A stretch of 64,000 bases of DNA. Source: Pediococcus acidilactici DSM 20284. Its GTDB lineage: Bacteria; Bacillota; Bacilli; Lactobacillales; Lactobacillaceae. A program made the translations under genes and the position numbers. A model generated the notes under the pieces. It was given only the letters and a program-made list of their open reading frames with translations. It made no database searches and was not told where the DNA came from. Positions within the stretch are counted from its first letter, which is position 1; every line of letters begins with the position of its first letter. Of the stretch, positions 30,035 to 39,410 are shown piece by piece. Location: NCBI RefSeq assembly GCF_000146325.1, contig NZ_GL397067.1, positions 1,043,660 to 1,107,659 on the forward strand, given 5' to 3'.

Positions 30035-31858
30035 ATGTCATTTTCATTATTAAGTAGAAGACAAGATATTGAACGTCTAAAAAATGAAACACTCGACTTA
30101 CTGACCATCGGCGGTGGAATTACCGGTGCAGGAGTAGCCATTCAGGCTAGCGCCATGGGGATGAATAACGGCTTAATTGAAATGCAAGATTTTGCGGAAG
30201 GAACCTCTTCGCGATCGACTAAATTAGTCCACGGAGGAATTCGCTACCTCAAAAACTTCGACGTTGAAGTAGTTTCTGACACCGTTAAGGAACGGGCGGT
30301 CGTCCAAGGGATTGCGCCCCACATCCCCCGGCCTGATCCAATGCTGTTGCCAATTTACGACGAGCCGGGATCCACTTTTAACATGTTCTCCGTCAAGGTT
30401 GCGATGAACCTATACGACCAACTAGCCGGGGTTACGGATCCTAAATACACTAATTACACGATTTCTAAGGAAGAGGTTCTCCAACGCGAACCCCAACTTA
30501 ACCCCGACAAATTGATGGGTGGCGGTGTTTACCTGGATTACCGGAATAACGACGCCCGCCTCGTAATTGAAAACATCAAAAAAGCTCACGAAAACGGGGG
30601 CTTGATGGTTAGTCACGTAAAGGCCCAACACATTTTGCACGACGAAAACGGCAACGTCAACGGGGTCAACGTAAAGGACCTCTTAACTGGCGAAGAATTT
30701 GACATCCACGCTCGTCTCGTAATCAACACCACTGGGCCGTGGTCCGACTTTATCCGCGAAATGGACGACCAGCTCGAAGTAACTCCGCAAATGCGGCCTA
30801 CCAAGGGGGTTCATTTAGTAGTCGATCGTTCCCGGCTCAACGTACCTCAACCAACCTACTTCGACTCTGGACAACAAGACGGTCGGATGGTCTTTGCGAT
30901 TCCGCGGGAAGGTAAAACCTACTTTGGAACCACCGATACCGACTACCAGGGCGACTTCCTTCACCCGCGGGTTGAACAAGCTGACGTGGATTACCTTTTG
31001 AAGACGATCAACGACCGCTATCCAGAAGCAGAAATCACCATTGACGACGTGGAAGCTAGCTGGGCAGGTTTACGGCCACTAATTGCTTCTAACGGCAGCT
31101 CCGATTACAACGGTGGCAATTCCGGTAAAATTACCGCGCAAAGTTTCGACGAAGTAATTGCGATTGTGGATAAATACGAAAAACAATTAGTTAGTCGCGA
31201 AGACGTAGAAGACGTGCTTAATCACTTAGAAAGCACCCTTTCCGAAAATAAACCAAACCCTTCTGCGGTTTCCCGGGGTAGTTCATTAGATGTGGCTCAG
31301 GACGGCCTAATCACCCTTGCTGGCGGTAAAATCACCGATTACCGGAAGATGGCCGCGGGGGCGATTGCCTTAATCGCTAAATTGCTTAAGCAACGCTTCA
31401 ACCGGAACTTCAATTCGATCGACTCCAAGCATCTCCAAGTTTCCGGTGGGGATATCGACCCGCAGAACGTGGACGCCACCTTGTCATTCTTTGCTAAGCA
31501 AGGTATCGAAAGCGGCCTTTCCAAACCCGAAGCGGAAAAGATCGCCAACCTCTTCGGATCCAACGCGGCCCGGGTCTTTAGTCAAATCGGTCGTTTGCCG
31601 GCTGCACCTGGCTTAAGCCTCGCGGAAACCATCAGTCTGCACTACTCAATGGAAGAAGAAATGACCTTGACCCCCGTAGATTACTTGCTCCGGCGGACTA
31701 ACCACCTCCTCTTCCACCACGACGCCATCGCCGACCTTCAACAAGGAGTGGTTGACGAAATGGCCCGCTACTTCAATTGGAGTGCGGAACAAAAACAACA
31801 ACATAGTCAAGAACTTCAAGACGTAATCGCTGAAGCCCACCTAGATTATCTGAGATAG
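30035..31858 (+). CDS. glpO: Alpha-glycerophosphate oxidase / glycerol-3-phosphate dehydrogenase
   Basis: This 607-aa FAD protein has the dinucleotide motif LTIGGGITGAGVA (about 22-34), SRSTKLVHGGIRYL (about 58-71) and a C-terminal helical domain (about 480-605). It lies 19 bp after glpK with AGGAGG before the ATG. In lactic acid bacteria this protein is usually GlpO, which oxidises glycerol 3-phosphate with oxygen to dihydroxyacetone phosphate and H2O2. The roughly 50-residue insert relative to GlpD (here about 365-425) is present. Whether oxygen or quinone is the acceptor cannot be read from sequence. Confidence 0.93.
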   Translation: MSFSLLSRRQDIERLKNETLDLLTIGGGITGAGVAIQASAMGMNNGLIEMQDFAEGTSSRSTKLVHGGIRYLKNFDVEVVSDTVKERAVVQGIAPHIPRPDPMLLPIYDEPGSTFNMFSVKVAMNLYDQLAGVTDPKYTNYTISKEEVLQREPQLNPDKLMGGGVYLDYRNNDARLVIENIKKAHENGGLMVSHVKAQHILHDENGNVNGVNVKDLLTGEEFDIHARLVINTTGPWSDFIREMDDQLEVTPQMRPTKGVHLVVDRSRLNVPQPTYFDSGQQDGRMVFAIPREGKTYFGTTDTDYQGDFLHPRVEQADVDYLLKTINDRYPEAEITIDDVEASWAGLRPLIASNGSSDYNGGNSGKITAQSFDEVIAIVDKYEKQLVSREDVEDVLNHLESTLSENKPNPSAVSRGSSLDVAQDGLITLAGGKITDYRKMAAGAIALIAKLLKQRFNRNFNSIDSKHLQVSGGDIDPQNVDATLSFFAKQGIESGLSKPEAEKIANLFGSNAARVFSQIGRLPAAPGLSLAETISLHYSMEEEMTLTPVDYLLRRTNHLLFHHDAIADLQQGVVDEMARYFNWSAEQKQQHSQELQDVIAEAHLDYLR

Positions 31859-31872
31859 GAGTAAGTTTAGAT

Positions 31873-32592
31873 ATGGAAACTAGTTTATGGATGCAGTTAG
31901 TCGGCGAATTTGTCGGCACATTCATCTTAATTTTACTTGGGGACGGTGTCGTTGCTGGCGTAACTCTGAAGAAATCAAAAGCAGAGGGCGCGGGGTGGAT
32001 CGCAATCTCGCTTGGTTGGGGATTGGCAGTTACCTTAGGGGTGTACACCTCCGCCTTTCTAAGCCCAGCCCACTTGAACCCAGCCGTAACCCTAGGAATG
32101 GCAATGGCCGGCAAATTCGCCTGGGCCAACGTGATTCCTTACTGCGTTGCCCAAACTTTGGGTGGCATCCTTGGCGGAGTATGCGTTTGGATCCATTACT
32201 ATCCCCACTGGCAAGTTACTAAGAACGCTGACGACATTCGAGGAATCTTTGCTACCGGACCGGCAATCCGTAATTACGCGATGAACTTTATCAGTGAAGT
32301 AATTGGAACTTTCGTTTTAGTGTTCGCTCTGTTAGCTTTCACCCGGGGCAACTTCACCGATGGTTTGAATCCGATCGTGGTCGGCATTTTAATCACCGCC
32401 ATTGGATTATCCCTTGGAGGAACGACCGGTTATGCAATTAACCCGGCGCGGGATTTAGGTCCACGGATCGCCCATGCCATCCTTCCAATCGCCAATAAAG
32501 GCAATTCCGACTGGGCGTATAGTTGGGTTCCCGTATTTGGTCCGATGATCGGCGGCGCGCTAGGAGCTTTATTATTTAACGTGTTACCGTAG
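31873..32592 (+). CDS. glpF: Glycerol uptake facilitator (aquaglyceroporin)
   Basis: This 239-aa six-helix MIP channel has the two pore motifs: NPAVTLG (about 70-76, in AHLNPAVTLG) and NPARDLGPR (about 192-200). The Asp after NPAR, as in GlpF, marks a glycerol-permeable rather than water-only channel. It lies 14 bp after glpO with TAGGAGT before the ATG. Last gene of the glycerol operon. Confidence 0.95.
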   Translation: METSLWMQLVGEFVGTFILILLGDGVVAGVTLKKSKAEGAGWIAISLGWGLAVTLGVYTSAFLSPAHLNPAVTLGMAMAGKFAWANVIPYCVAQTLGGILGGVCVWIHYYPHWQVTKNADDIRGIFATGPAIRNYAMNFISEVIGTFVLVFALLAFTRGNFTDGLNPIVVGILITAIGLSLGGTTGYAINPARDLGPRIAHAILPIANKGNSDWAYSWVPVFGPMIGGALGALLFNVLP

Positions 32593-32724
32593 TTTATAAC
32601 TGCGTACTCATTAAGACGTATGCGAACAAACTAAGAAATCTTTTTCAAGGCTGAAAATTTTTTTGAAATCATTTTGGCGCGTTGACTTTAATAGCGTCCA
32701 AAACCATTTTATTTCGTCTAACCC

Positions 32725-32767
32725 GAAATCGATCACTGTGCCCAATCCAGGCTCAATGATCGATTTT
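32725..32767 (+). terminator. Terminator after glpF
   Basis: AAATCGATCA and TGATCGATTTTT pair across a 20-base loop that itself contains GCCCAATCCAGGC. It stands about 130 bases after the stop. Confidence 0.75.
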
Positions 32768-32824
32768 TAGTTAATACTCATAAATTACCAAACTTTTGTT
32801 CTATACTTTTCTTTTATTTATATT

Positions 32825-34969
32825 TCATTTTTCTATTGCTCGATCAACCTTTTTAGTAAAGTTAGTAATCTTCGTTTCGGGTTGTGGGTTTTCAAAATTA
32901 TGATTTGCTAAAATTAATTTAATTGCATTGACATCATTTTTAGTAATTACTTTTTGAGTGTAAGGATAATAATCATTGCTGGATCCGTACACCAAAAGGG
33001 CGTTCATCACGTCGTCATCAATTGCAAAACGGTATCCATCAGGCATACCATAGTACTGCCCATTAGAAGAGTGTTCTAATCCCAAACTATGTCCTAATTC
33101 ATGCCTCATAGTAATAAATAACAAATTAATTTCATAATTTTTAGAATTAGGGTCTAAAGCATGCTCAACTAATTTTGAGTCAATTCCCGTGTTACCACTC
33201 AGTGTTTGACTACCTGCCCCTGCAGCGTTTGCTCCCACCCTAAGACTAACCCTTTCATTTGTTGTAGACGACTTAACTAAAATTGTGGCTCCTATCGCAT
33301 CATTCCAACTCTTAGCTGCTCTATCTAAATTATCATTAAAGGCCTTTAATGCTTTATTTTGATCATCCTCGGTAGTAAAATCACTTTCTTTCGCAAAACT
33401 TTTATAAATAATCTTACCCTCAGAATTGAATGCGTTATCAATCATTTGTGAATTTACTCTGTCACTAGAGCCCCCAAAACCAAAAGTGGCCGTTGAACCT
33501 AAAAAAATATCGTCAAGTAAGGCAGCTCCCTCGCCATTTACTTTAGGATACTGGGACTTCAAATCTAAATTCAAAGCATGTTGGTCTACCCAATACCATT
33601 TTTCACCGTCAAAGCTAACTTTTACGTATTTAGTTTTTTCACCGTCTCGGTCCCCTTCAGTATATTGTACGGGCATTTCTGCCTGATTATATACAGTAGC
33701 CCCAGTTCGATCACCTAAGTCGGCTTGATTTTCGTTTTCGGATTGCCCATCTTCCACCTTAGTATAAAAATGATAACTATTATTTAAAACTACGTTATAC
33801 CGATAAGGCCTTAACGGTTTTGAAGCGGTAGAAACATATTTAGTCAGCATTTCATCAGTAGCGTAATCACTAACTGTTCCGGTATTAATTTTGGAAGATG
33901 CCCTTTTTTGCCAAATAAAGGTGTCATTTCCCATCGTTACGGCATCAAAGTTTTTTAATAGTTCTGCCGAAGTCCAGATATGGTCCCCCATTGGCTCATC
34001 GACTGTCCCTACACCCACATTTTGCCAATGACCAGTATACATTCCTGTAGAAGGGACCTCCGGTAGTTGCATATCGGAACTCAACTGAGATTTCTTCCCC
34101 AGTTTAAGTTGTTTTAGATTCCTTGCATTACTAAACATTTTGGTAGTTTCAATTTGTTCAATTTTGAAAGAAGACAAGTCTAATTTAGTCAATGCCGCCC
34201 CAGAAAACATTTCATACATTGAAGTCACTTTAGTGGTATCAAAGGAGGTTACATTAACTGAATCTAAGTTCCGACAATTATAAAACATTTGAATCATACT
34301 GGTGACATTACTAGTATTCCATCCCGATAAATCTAATTCTACAATTCCTGAACCATAGAATAGATAGTCCATGCTGTTAACTTTGCCTGTATCAAAATTA
34401 CTAACATTCAAAGTCCGTAAATTTGAAGTACCGTTAAACATCCCATAAAGGCTAGTCACATTACTAGTATTAAAGCTCTGGAGATCTAAGTTTTCAAACC
34501 CTGCTCCCCAGAACATATAAGTCATATTGGTGATTTTACTAGTGTTAAATTTGTTAAAATCGACTGACCTAATTGCTGAATCTCCTCGGAACATCTGCGC
34601 TGCATTACCTGAATAAGCTAATTTATCTAGCCCTTCGATACTCTGTAAATTAGGTAAATGGCCAAACATCCCTACAATTGAATTGGCACTAGTCGGTTTT
34701 GTAAACTCAATGCTCTTCACCGTTTTAGGATCAATTCCATTATCTTCTAAAACCTTGTTTAATGCCGGAGCATGTCCAATTTCACCGTTAGCTAAAATAA
34801 GTTCTCCACTATTGGCTAGCGTCCAATAAGAATCCCCCCAAGTTATAGCATTTCCTCGCACATTAGAATCAGCGGCCGCCCTTGCTGAGGTAGTAAAGAA
34901 TAAAATAAATATAATTGCAAAAAATATTAATACAAAACTTTCAACTATCACACTGCTTTTCTGCTTCAT
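32825..34969 (-). CDS. P1: secreted BspA-type LRR protein with a matrixin-like zinc metalloprotease domain
   Basis: This 714-aa protein has a signal peptide (basic start, hydrophobic 9-29, then SARAAA). About six 22-25-residue BspA-type repeats of the form F-[DN]-T-[SG]-x-V-x-x-M-x-x-M-F follow (about 125-275), then a linker, a domain of about 100 residues centred on WYWVDQHALNLDLKS, and a metzincin domain. The zinc site HELGHSLGLEH is near residue 620 and the Met-turn DDDVMNAL lies about 30 residues later. No LPXTG anchor or other cell-wall motif was seen, so it is released or held by non-covalent binding. BspA repeats often bind host or matrix proteins; matrixins cut proteins. Two homologues, P2 and P3, follow. 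It is divergent from A1. Confidence 0.88.
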   Translation of the reverse strand: MKQKSSVIVESFVLIFFAIIFILFFTTSARAAADSNVRGNAITWGDSYWTLANSGELILANGEIGHAPALNKVLEDNGIDPKTVKSIEFTKPTSANSIVGMFGHLPNLQSIEGLDKLAYSGNAAQMFRGDSAIRSVDFNKFNTSKITNMTYMFWGAGFENLDLQSFNTSNVTSLYGMFNGTSNLRTLNVSNFDTGKVNSMDYLFYGSGIVELDLSGWNTSNVTSMIQMFYNCRNLDSVNVTSFDTTKVTSMYEMFSGAALTKLDLSSFKIEQIETTKMFSNARNLKQLKLGKKSQLSSDMQLPEVPSTGMYTGHWQNVGVGTVDEPMGDHIWTSAELLKNFDAVTMGNDTFIWQKRASSKINTGTVSDYATDEMLTKYVSTASKPLRPYRYNVVLNNSYHFYTKVEDGQSENENQADLGDRTGATVYNQAEMPVQYTEGDRDGEKTKYVKVSFDGEKWYWVDQHALNLDLKSQYPKVNGEGAALLDDIFLGSTATFGFGGSSDRVNSQMIDNAFNSEGKIIYKSFAKESDFTTEDDQNKALKAFNDNLDRAAKSWNDAIGATILVKSSTTNERVSLRVGANAAGAGSQTLSGNTGIDSKLVEHALDPNSKNYEINLLFITMRHELGHSLGLEHSSNGQYYGMPDGYRFAIDDDVMNALLVYGSSNDYYPYTQKVITKNDVNAIKLILANHNFENPQPETKITNFTKKVDRAIEK

Positions 34970-35015
34970 TTAAATCATCCCCTTCATCAAAAATGTGAAT
35001 CACTTCTCATATATG

Positions 35016-35045
35016 ATTATATAGAAAGGGCTATCATTTCAGCAA
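35016..35045 (-). promoter_or_regulatory. Promoter of P1
   Basis: On the minus strand TTGCTG (35045-35040) and TATAAT (35021-35016) are separated by 18 bp, about 45 bases upstream of the P1 start. AAGGGGATG just before the ATG is the ribosome site. Confidence 0.55.
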
Positions 35046-35161
35046 AATTAATGCTTCACTTCATCGTTACATAGTGAATTTTAAACATCTTTCTTACTTA
35101 GCTAGTATGAAGCTTTCAGATTTCTAAATTATTTAATAGTTTTTAATAAAACACTAAAAAA

Positions 35162-35241
35162 TTGACACACACACATTTCGATAACGTTTATAATTTATAG
35201 GGAGTCCTAATTAACAAATTATTAATTATCCGCAAAAATAT
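35162..35241 (+). promoter_or_regulatory. Promoter and leader of the A1-B1-B2-A2-B3 group, with motifs shared with A4
   Basis: TTGACA (35162) is followed 21 bp later by TATAAT (35189). The box TTCGATAACGTTTATAATT (35177-35195) matches TTCGTTAACGTATACAATT ahead of A4 at 16 of 19 positions. In the leader, TATCCGC-NN-AAATAT (35227-35241) is again shared with A4. The repeated TAACGT core overlapping the -10 suggests a common regulator. Confidence 0.5.
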
Positions 35242-35256
35242 ACGGAGGAATTTTAA

Positions 35257-36000
35257 ATGCAAGTTGAACCAAACGTGGTGATTAGCGAGTTTTTTACCCA
35301 AATGGATGATTTGCTTCATCATGAAGATACTAGTGACATCGACATTTCTAGCAAGGTAGCCAAACAAACTGAATCACTAGCTCGTTTCCAAGTTCCATAC
35401 TATGTCTTAACCAATGAACCTAGCCAAGAAAAAAAGGGCAACTTAAATATTATCCACGTTGATTTAGATAATATTTATCGAAGCTACCCCGATATGACCT
35501 TGTACTTTTATCGAATTTTTATGGCCTTTTATTTCTTGCAAGCTCACCCAGAAATCGAAAAAGCCGTTCTAACTGATGCAGGGGACGTAACCATGTTGAA
35601 TTACCCCTTTGACAATATTAAAGACAACACTCTATATATGGGGGACGAAACAACCTTCTTATTTTATTCCTGGCTAGTCATTAATGACGAAAATCCTCAA
35701 TATATTAAAGATTTTATTTTTGAAAACGCTAATTCTTTGCCAACTCTGAACCTTGGTGTGATGGCAGGAACGCGAGCAACATTAATTGAATATTTAGGGA
35801 TTATGGTCAAATTAATTACCGAAGCTAAATTAAAGTTTAAAAAAGGAAATAAAGACTATCAGATTGGACATTATGAAATGGCTATTTCAAACTACGTTGC
35901 TTACAAATATTTTAGTGATCGCTTAGTCCATGGCAGGGAAGTTAGTTCCCTTTTCTTTGGCTACCAAAAACATAGTAGCGCATGGTTTAAGCACAAGTAA
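35257..36000 (+). CDS. A1: putative small GT-A-type glycosyltransferase (family A)
   Basis: This 247-aa soluble protein has no signal peptide or membrane helix. Conserved blocks across the four A copies are PYYVLTN (47-53), HPEIEKAVLTDAGDVTMLNYPFDN (about 97-120; Asp107 and Asp110 form a D-x-x-D at the end of a hydrophobic strand), LYMGDE, LNLGVMAGTR (164-173), EMAISNYVAYKYF (207-219) and a terminal SAWFKHK. A strand ending in TD-x-x-DV followed by 'PF', then N-x-G-x-x-x-G-[ST]-R and a late His, resembles GT-A nucleotide-sugar transferases, but this is pattern reading and not an established family match. GGAGG precedes the ATG. B1 follows after 16 bp. Confidence 0.6.
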   Translation: MQVEPNVVISEFFTQMDDLLHHEDTSDIDISSKVAKQTESLARFQVPYYVLTNEPSQEKKGNLNIIHVDLDNIYRSYPDMTLYFYRIFMAFYFLQAHPEIEKAVLTDAGDVTMLNYPFDNIKDNTLYMGDETTFLFYSWLVINDENPQYIKDFIFENANSLPTLNLGVMAGTRATLIEYLGIMVKLITEAKLKFKKGNKDYQIGHYEMAISNYVAYKYFSDRLVHGREVSSLFFGYQKHSSAWFKHK

Positions 36001-36016
36001 AAATGGAGAAAACAGA

Positions 36017-36871
36017 ATGTTAGATAAAGCTCAAGTATATCAATTAGTTCGAAATCGTATTTGGATCTTACAATATCGAAAATCTAAATTTAATCAGCCA
36101 GTCCTTTTAACCCTAATTGGAAATAAAGAATTATCAGATGAAATTTTCTTCTGCATTATCTTTCACGAAAACGGACGACTAGAAGTTCCTACTACTGTTG
36201 GTTTCGTACCGGCAGAATATGGTAGCTGGGATTTTGACGAAAAAACACAGGAAATTCTTTTTATTAGTAAGGATGGACAATTTCAAACGGTAGCTAGCTT
36301 ACCTGAATCACTACCTTATGGAGATAAGCTCGTTGCCATGCAGATCAAAACTCCGTTGCCAAACGATGCTCGTATAAGAATGTTCGTTAATGATCCCCAT
36401 CTAGACCACTTTGCAATCACTAAAAGGTCAGTCGAAAATCATCAAACATACTTTATTCCGCGAGAAAATTTTGAATACTCACTTTTTGGTAAGTTACGTT
36501 GGCTCGGATTTAATGTCAAAATTATTGATCATGGTGAAAAGTTACTAAACTTTTTTAACGAGATTTATGAATATTTAATTCGTCATCCTCAAATTGAGGA
36601 TATCGTGATATCCAGTAATAATGTCTCTGAAACTATTTTCACTGCTGAACGAACGCTAGCATTTCGAAAGGAACACAATCAGGCTGCTTTCGACTATCTT
36701 TCTGGAAAACGTACGGCCATCATAGAATTTTTAGTTATGGTTTTATCCGAGAATAACTTACGCCTATTTAACGATAATGTTCAACATGACGACGTAACAA
36801 TGTTGCAAAACCTTCTCACCACCAAATTTGAAGATCGCTATAAATTAATTGATATTCCAAATTTTAATTAA
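36017..36871 (+). CDS. B1: family B protein of unknown function, subtype I
   Basis: This 284-aa protein starts at ATG 36017 (GGAGAA just upstream, 16 bp after A1; the frame is open further 5' but that overlaps A1). The N-terminal half looks beta-rich with the family hallmark HENGRLEVPT (about 45-54) and YGSWDFDEKTQEILFIS (about 65-81). The middle has an FIPR block and FNVKIIDH. The C-terminal half has HPQIEDIVIS, FDYLSGKRTAIIEFLVMVLSENNLRLF (about 225-251) and ends with TMLQNLLTTKFEDRYKLI. Subtype I (B1, B2, B7) has ASLPE-x-LPYGD in place of the RGKLP or LQ-P of the others. No known family is recognised. Confidence 0.6.
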   Translation: MLDKAQVYQLVRNRIWILQYRKSKFNQPVLLTLIGNKELSDEIFFCIIFHENGRLEVPTTVGFVPAEYGSWDFDEKTQEILFISKDGQFQTVASLPESLPYGDKLVAMQIKTPLPNDARIRMFVNDPHLDHFAITKRSVENHQTYFIPRENFEYSLFGKLRWLGFNVKIIDHGEKLLNFFNEIYEYLIRHPQIEDIVISSNNVSETIFTAERTLAFRKEHNQAAFDYLSGKRTAIIEFLVMVLSENNLRLFNDNVQHDDVTMLQNLLTTKFEDRYKLIDIPNFN

Positions 36872-36902
36872 GAAGAATAATTGAAGGTGAGGATAGAACA
36901 TC

Positions 36903-37754
36903 GTGGTAAACAAAATACAAGCATACCAATTAATTCGAAACCGACTTTGGATTCTGCAGCATCGTGCACATAAATCTGCTGCTCCAGAAGTTATTACATT
37001 TGCTAAGGAAGAAGACGACTCTTTCGTGGGTTTCTTTTCCGTCATTTTCCACGAAAATGGTGAATTAGAGGTTCCCACTAACGTTGGATTTGTCCCTAAA
37101 GAATATGGAAAATGGGATTTTGATGAAACTTCTCAAAAAATAATTTTTGTTGGTACAGATGGCAAACCAAAAATCCGAGCAAGTTTACCCGAAAAATTGC
37201 CTTACGGATCAGATACTAGTGCCCTTAAATTACAACTTTCATCTTCAGATAATGATAGTGAAAATATGTTTATTAACGATCCACATCTAGATCATTTCGC
37301 CATCACTAAAAGAACAAATAAAACATATCGGACATTCTTTATTCCACGAACAGCTTTTGATTACCCTCTTTTTGGTTTATTACGTTGGAATGGTTTTAAT
37401 GTCAAAATCATTGATCACGCTAAAAAAACACTAGATTTTTTTAATGGGGTTTACGAATATCTAGTTCTTCATCCCCAAATTGAAGACGTCGTGATCTCCC
37501 GCCAAAACATACCTAAAACGGCTTTTAGCACCGAACATAAGTTAGCGTTCCAAAGTAAACAAAACCAAGTTTCATTTGACTATCTTTCTGGAAAACGTGC
37601 TGCCATCATAGAATTTCTAGTTATGGTTTTATCCGAAGACAACTTACGTCAATTTGGTGTTGGGGATCAACGCGATGACGAGACGATGCTATACAACGTT
37701 ATAAACACTTACTTCTCAGGCCGTTACGACTTAATAGAATTATCTAATCTATAA
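36903..37754 (+). CDS. B2: family B protein, subtype I
   Basis: This 283-aa protein begins with GTG 36903 (GGTGAGG upstream), giving MVNKIQAYQLIRNRLWIL, which aligns with the start of B1. It keeps HENGELEVPT, WDFDETSQKIIFV, FIPRTAFDYPLFGLLRWNG and FDYLSGKRAAIIEFLVMVL. It is the closest relative of B1, so a tandem duplication after A1 is likely. No partner A gene directly precedes it; A2 follows 51 bp later. Confidence 0.6.
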   Translation: MVNKIQAYQLIRNRLWILQHRAHKSAAPEVITFAKEEDDSFVGFFSVIFHENGELEVPTNVGFVPKEYGKWDFDETSQKIIFVGTDGKPKIRASLPEKLPYGSDTSALKLQLSSSDNDSENMFINDPHLDHFAITKRTNKTYRTFFIPRTAFDYPLFGLLRWNGFNVKIIDHAKKTLDFFNGVYEYLVLHPQIEDVVISRQNIPKTAFSTEHKLAFQSKQNQVSFDYLSGKRAAIIEFLVMVLSEDNLRQFGVGDQRDDETMLYNVINTYFSGRYDLIELSNL

Positions 37755-37805
37755 TTTCTTGATCATTTCTCAATAAAAAAATTTAATGTAAATGGAGGTA
37801 CCAAT

Positions 37806-38540
37806 ATGCAAGTTGAACCTAACGTAGTGATAACTGAATTTATTATTAACATGGATAACGTTTATCATGATTATGATAATACCAATCTCGATGTTTCCGA
37901 AAGAGTAAAAGAACAGGCCCAATCATTAGCCGAGCATGACGTCCCTTTTTATGTTCTAACAAACAGTCCAGACCAAGCAGTAGATAAAGATAAATTCCAT
38001 ATAGTCAATATAGAACTTTTTCAACATTATTCTGGAATATCAATATTTTTCTACCGCCTCCTTATGGCATACGACTTTTTACAGGCCCATCCTGAAATTG
38101 AAAAAGCTGCCTTAACGGATGCTAGCGATGTAACTATGTTGAATTATCCGTTCGACAACATCCAAGACGACACCTTATATATGGGTGACGAATGGGGGCT
38201 TTTAGGCGATACTTGGATAATAAATACTAACAATTCGCCATACTTTATAAAAAAATTCATTGCTGAACATCAAATGCTGCCTACCGTTAACATGGGCCTT
38301 ATCATCGGTACTCGCGCAATTTTGCTAGAATTTCTGGGAATCATTCTCAAGCTTATTACTGAAAGTTCATTAAAAATCCAACAGGGTGACGAATCTGCAG
38401 CATTAGGTAAATATGATATGGAAATTGGTAATTACGTTGCCTACCGTTATTTCGCAGATCGGTTGGTTCACGGACGGGAAGTTAGCACCATCTTGCAAGG
38501 ATTTCAATCCACAAGCAGTGCCTGGTTTAAACATAAATAA
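37806..38540 (+). CDS. A2: putative GT-A-type glycosyltransferase, TDASD subtype
   Basis: This 244-aa family A protein has LTDASDVTMLNYPFDN (Ser instead of Gly in the D-x-x-D loop), VNMGLIIGTR, YDMEIGNYVAYRYF and a SSAWFKHK end. It is closest to A4 and shares with it MQVEPNVVITEFIINMDNVYH at the start. This subtype is always followed at once by a subtype II B gene (B3, 12 bp on). ATGGAGG precedes the ATG. Confidence 0.6.
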   Translation: MQVEPNVVITEFIINMDNVYHDYDNTNLDVSERVKEQAQSLAEHDVPFYVLTNSPDQAVDKDKFHIVNIELFQHYSGISIFFYRLLMAYDFLQAHPEIEKAALTDASDVTMLNYPFDNIQDDTLYMGDEWGLLGDTWIINTNNSPYFIKKFIAEHQMLPTVNMGLIIGTRAILLEFLGIILKLITESSLKIQQGDESAALGKYDMEIGNYVAYRYFADRLVHGREVSTILQGFQSTSSAWFKHK

Positions 38541-38552
38541 GGAGTAATTATT

Positions 38553-39410
38553 ATGATTTTAGACAAAAATGAAGTGAAGGATTTGATTTGTAATCGCCTA
38601 TGGTTTTTCCAATTCGTACTCAAAGAAAAACTCTATGACATTCATGCAGGCATTTTATCTTTAAAAATAGATCCTGATGATGAATTTAGTTATCTCACCC
38701 TTAAGTTTGGCGAAAATGGAAAAATCGATTTCCCTACCAGATTGGGTTTTATTCCTAGTGATTACTATAAATGGGACTTCGACGTCGACACACAAGAAGT
38801 TGTTATTCTAAGTAAAGACGGACAAGCCGAAAAAAGATTACAACTACCTCAAAAAGAATTTTATTATAACGTTGACACCATGGTTTTCAATAAGGATGAT
38901 AAGGGCAACTCTAAAAATGTTGAATTCCTTTTAAATTTCCCACACTATGATGCTTTTGAAATTCGTAACCCTACGATAGCTGGTCAAACTATGATCTTTA
39001 TTCCTCGCGATCATTTCAAACAGGGTGTAACTCAGCATTTTGCAAGGCGAGGCTATCCAGTTTATCCAGTTGACCATCAAAATGATTTAACAGAATTTCT
39101 GCAAGAAATTATGGAGTGCCTCATGGATCAACCCCGTTTAACTAATGTTATAATTTCTCGCAACGCTACCTCAGAACTCGACATCAATTTACCAAAAGAG
39201 CTTAATCACGTGTTATTAGCCTCTTCTGAAATAACAACTGCTTTTGACTATTGTGCAGGAAGTCGTGCAGTAGTAATGGAATTACTTACCACGGTAATTA
39301 CTGAGAATAATAAACGTCAATTATCTCCTGATGATAATCGTACGGTTAATGAATTACTAGGTGAGGTTTTACATAATAAATTCATTAATCGTTGCGAATA
39401 CCTTCAATAA
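38553..39410 (+). CDS. B3: family B protein, subtype II
   Basis: This 285-aa protein pairs with A2 (12-bp gap). It keeps the B plan: CNRLWFFQF, FGENGKIDFPTRLGF, WDFDVDTQEVVILS and a C-terminal FDYCAGSRAVVMELLTTVITENNKRQL. Subtype II marks are FARRGYPVYPVDH in the middle and CAG-[SK]-R instead of LSGKR. Closest to B6. Function is unknown. After it comes a 771-bp gap. Confidence 0.6.
   Translation: MILDKNEVKDLICNRLWFFQFVLKEKLYDIHAGILSLKIDPDDEFSYLTLKFGENGKIDFPTRLGFIPSDYYKWDFDVDTQEVVILSKDGQAEKRLQLPQKEFYYNVDTMVFNKDDKGNSKNVEFLLNFPHYDAFEIRNPTIAGQTMIFIPRDHFKQGVTQHFARRGYPVYPVDHQNDLTEFLQEIMECLMDQPRLTNVIISRNATSELDINLPKELNHVLLASSEITTAFDYCAGSRAVVMELLTTVITENNKRQLSPDDNRTVNELLGEVLHNKFINRCEYLQ

Noticed and set aside
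32825-32900. LPXTG or other sortase signal at the end of P1, P2 or P3
   Set aside because: The C-termini (ending ...KKVDRAIEK and ...KQIDRAVSK-type) have no LPXTG, hydrophobic segment and positive tail.
35930-36016. Longer start for B1 overlapping A1 (and likewise 41823-41879 for B5)
   Set aside because: The added residues are out-of-frame translation of the A gene end; the ATGs right after the A stop codons have ribosome sites and align with other B proteins.
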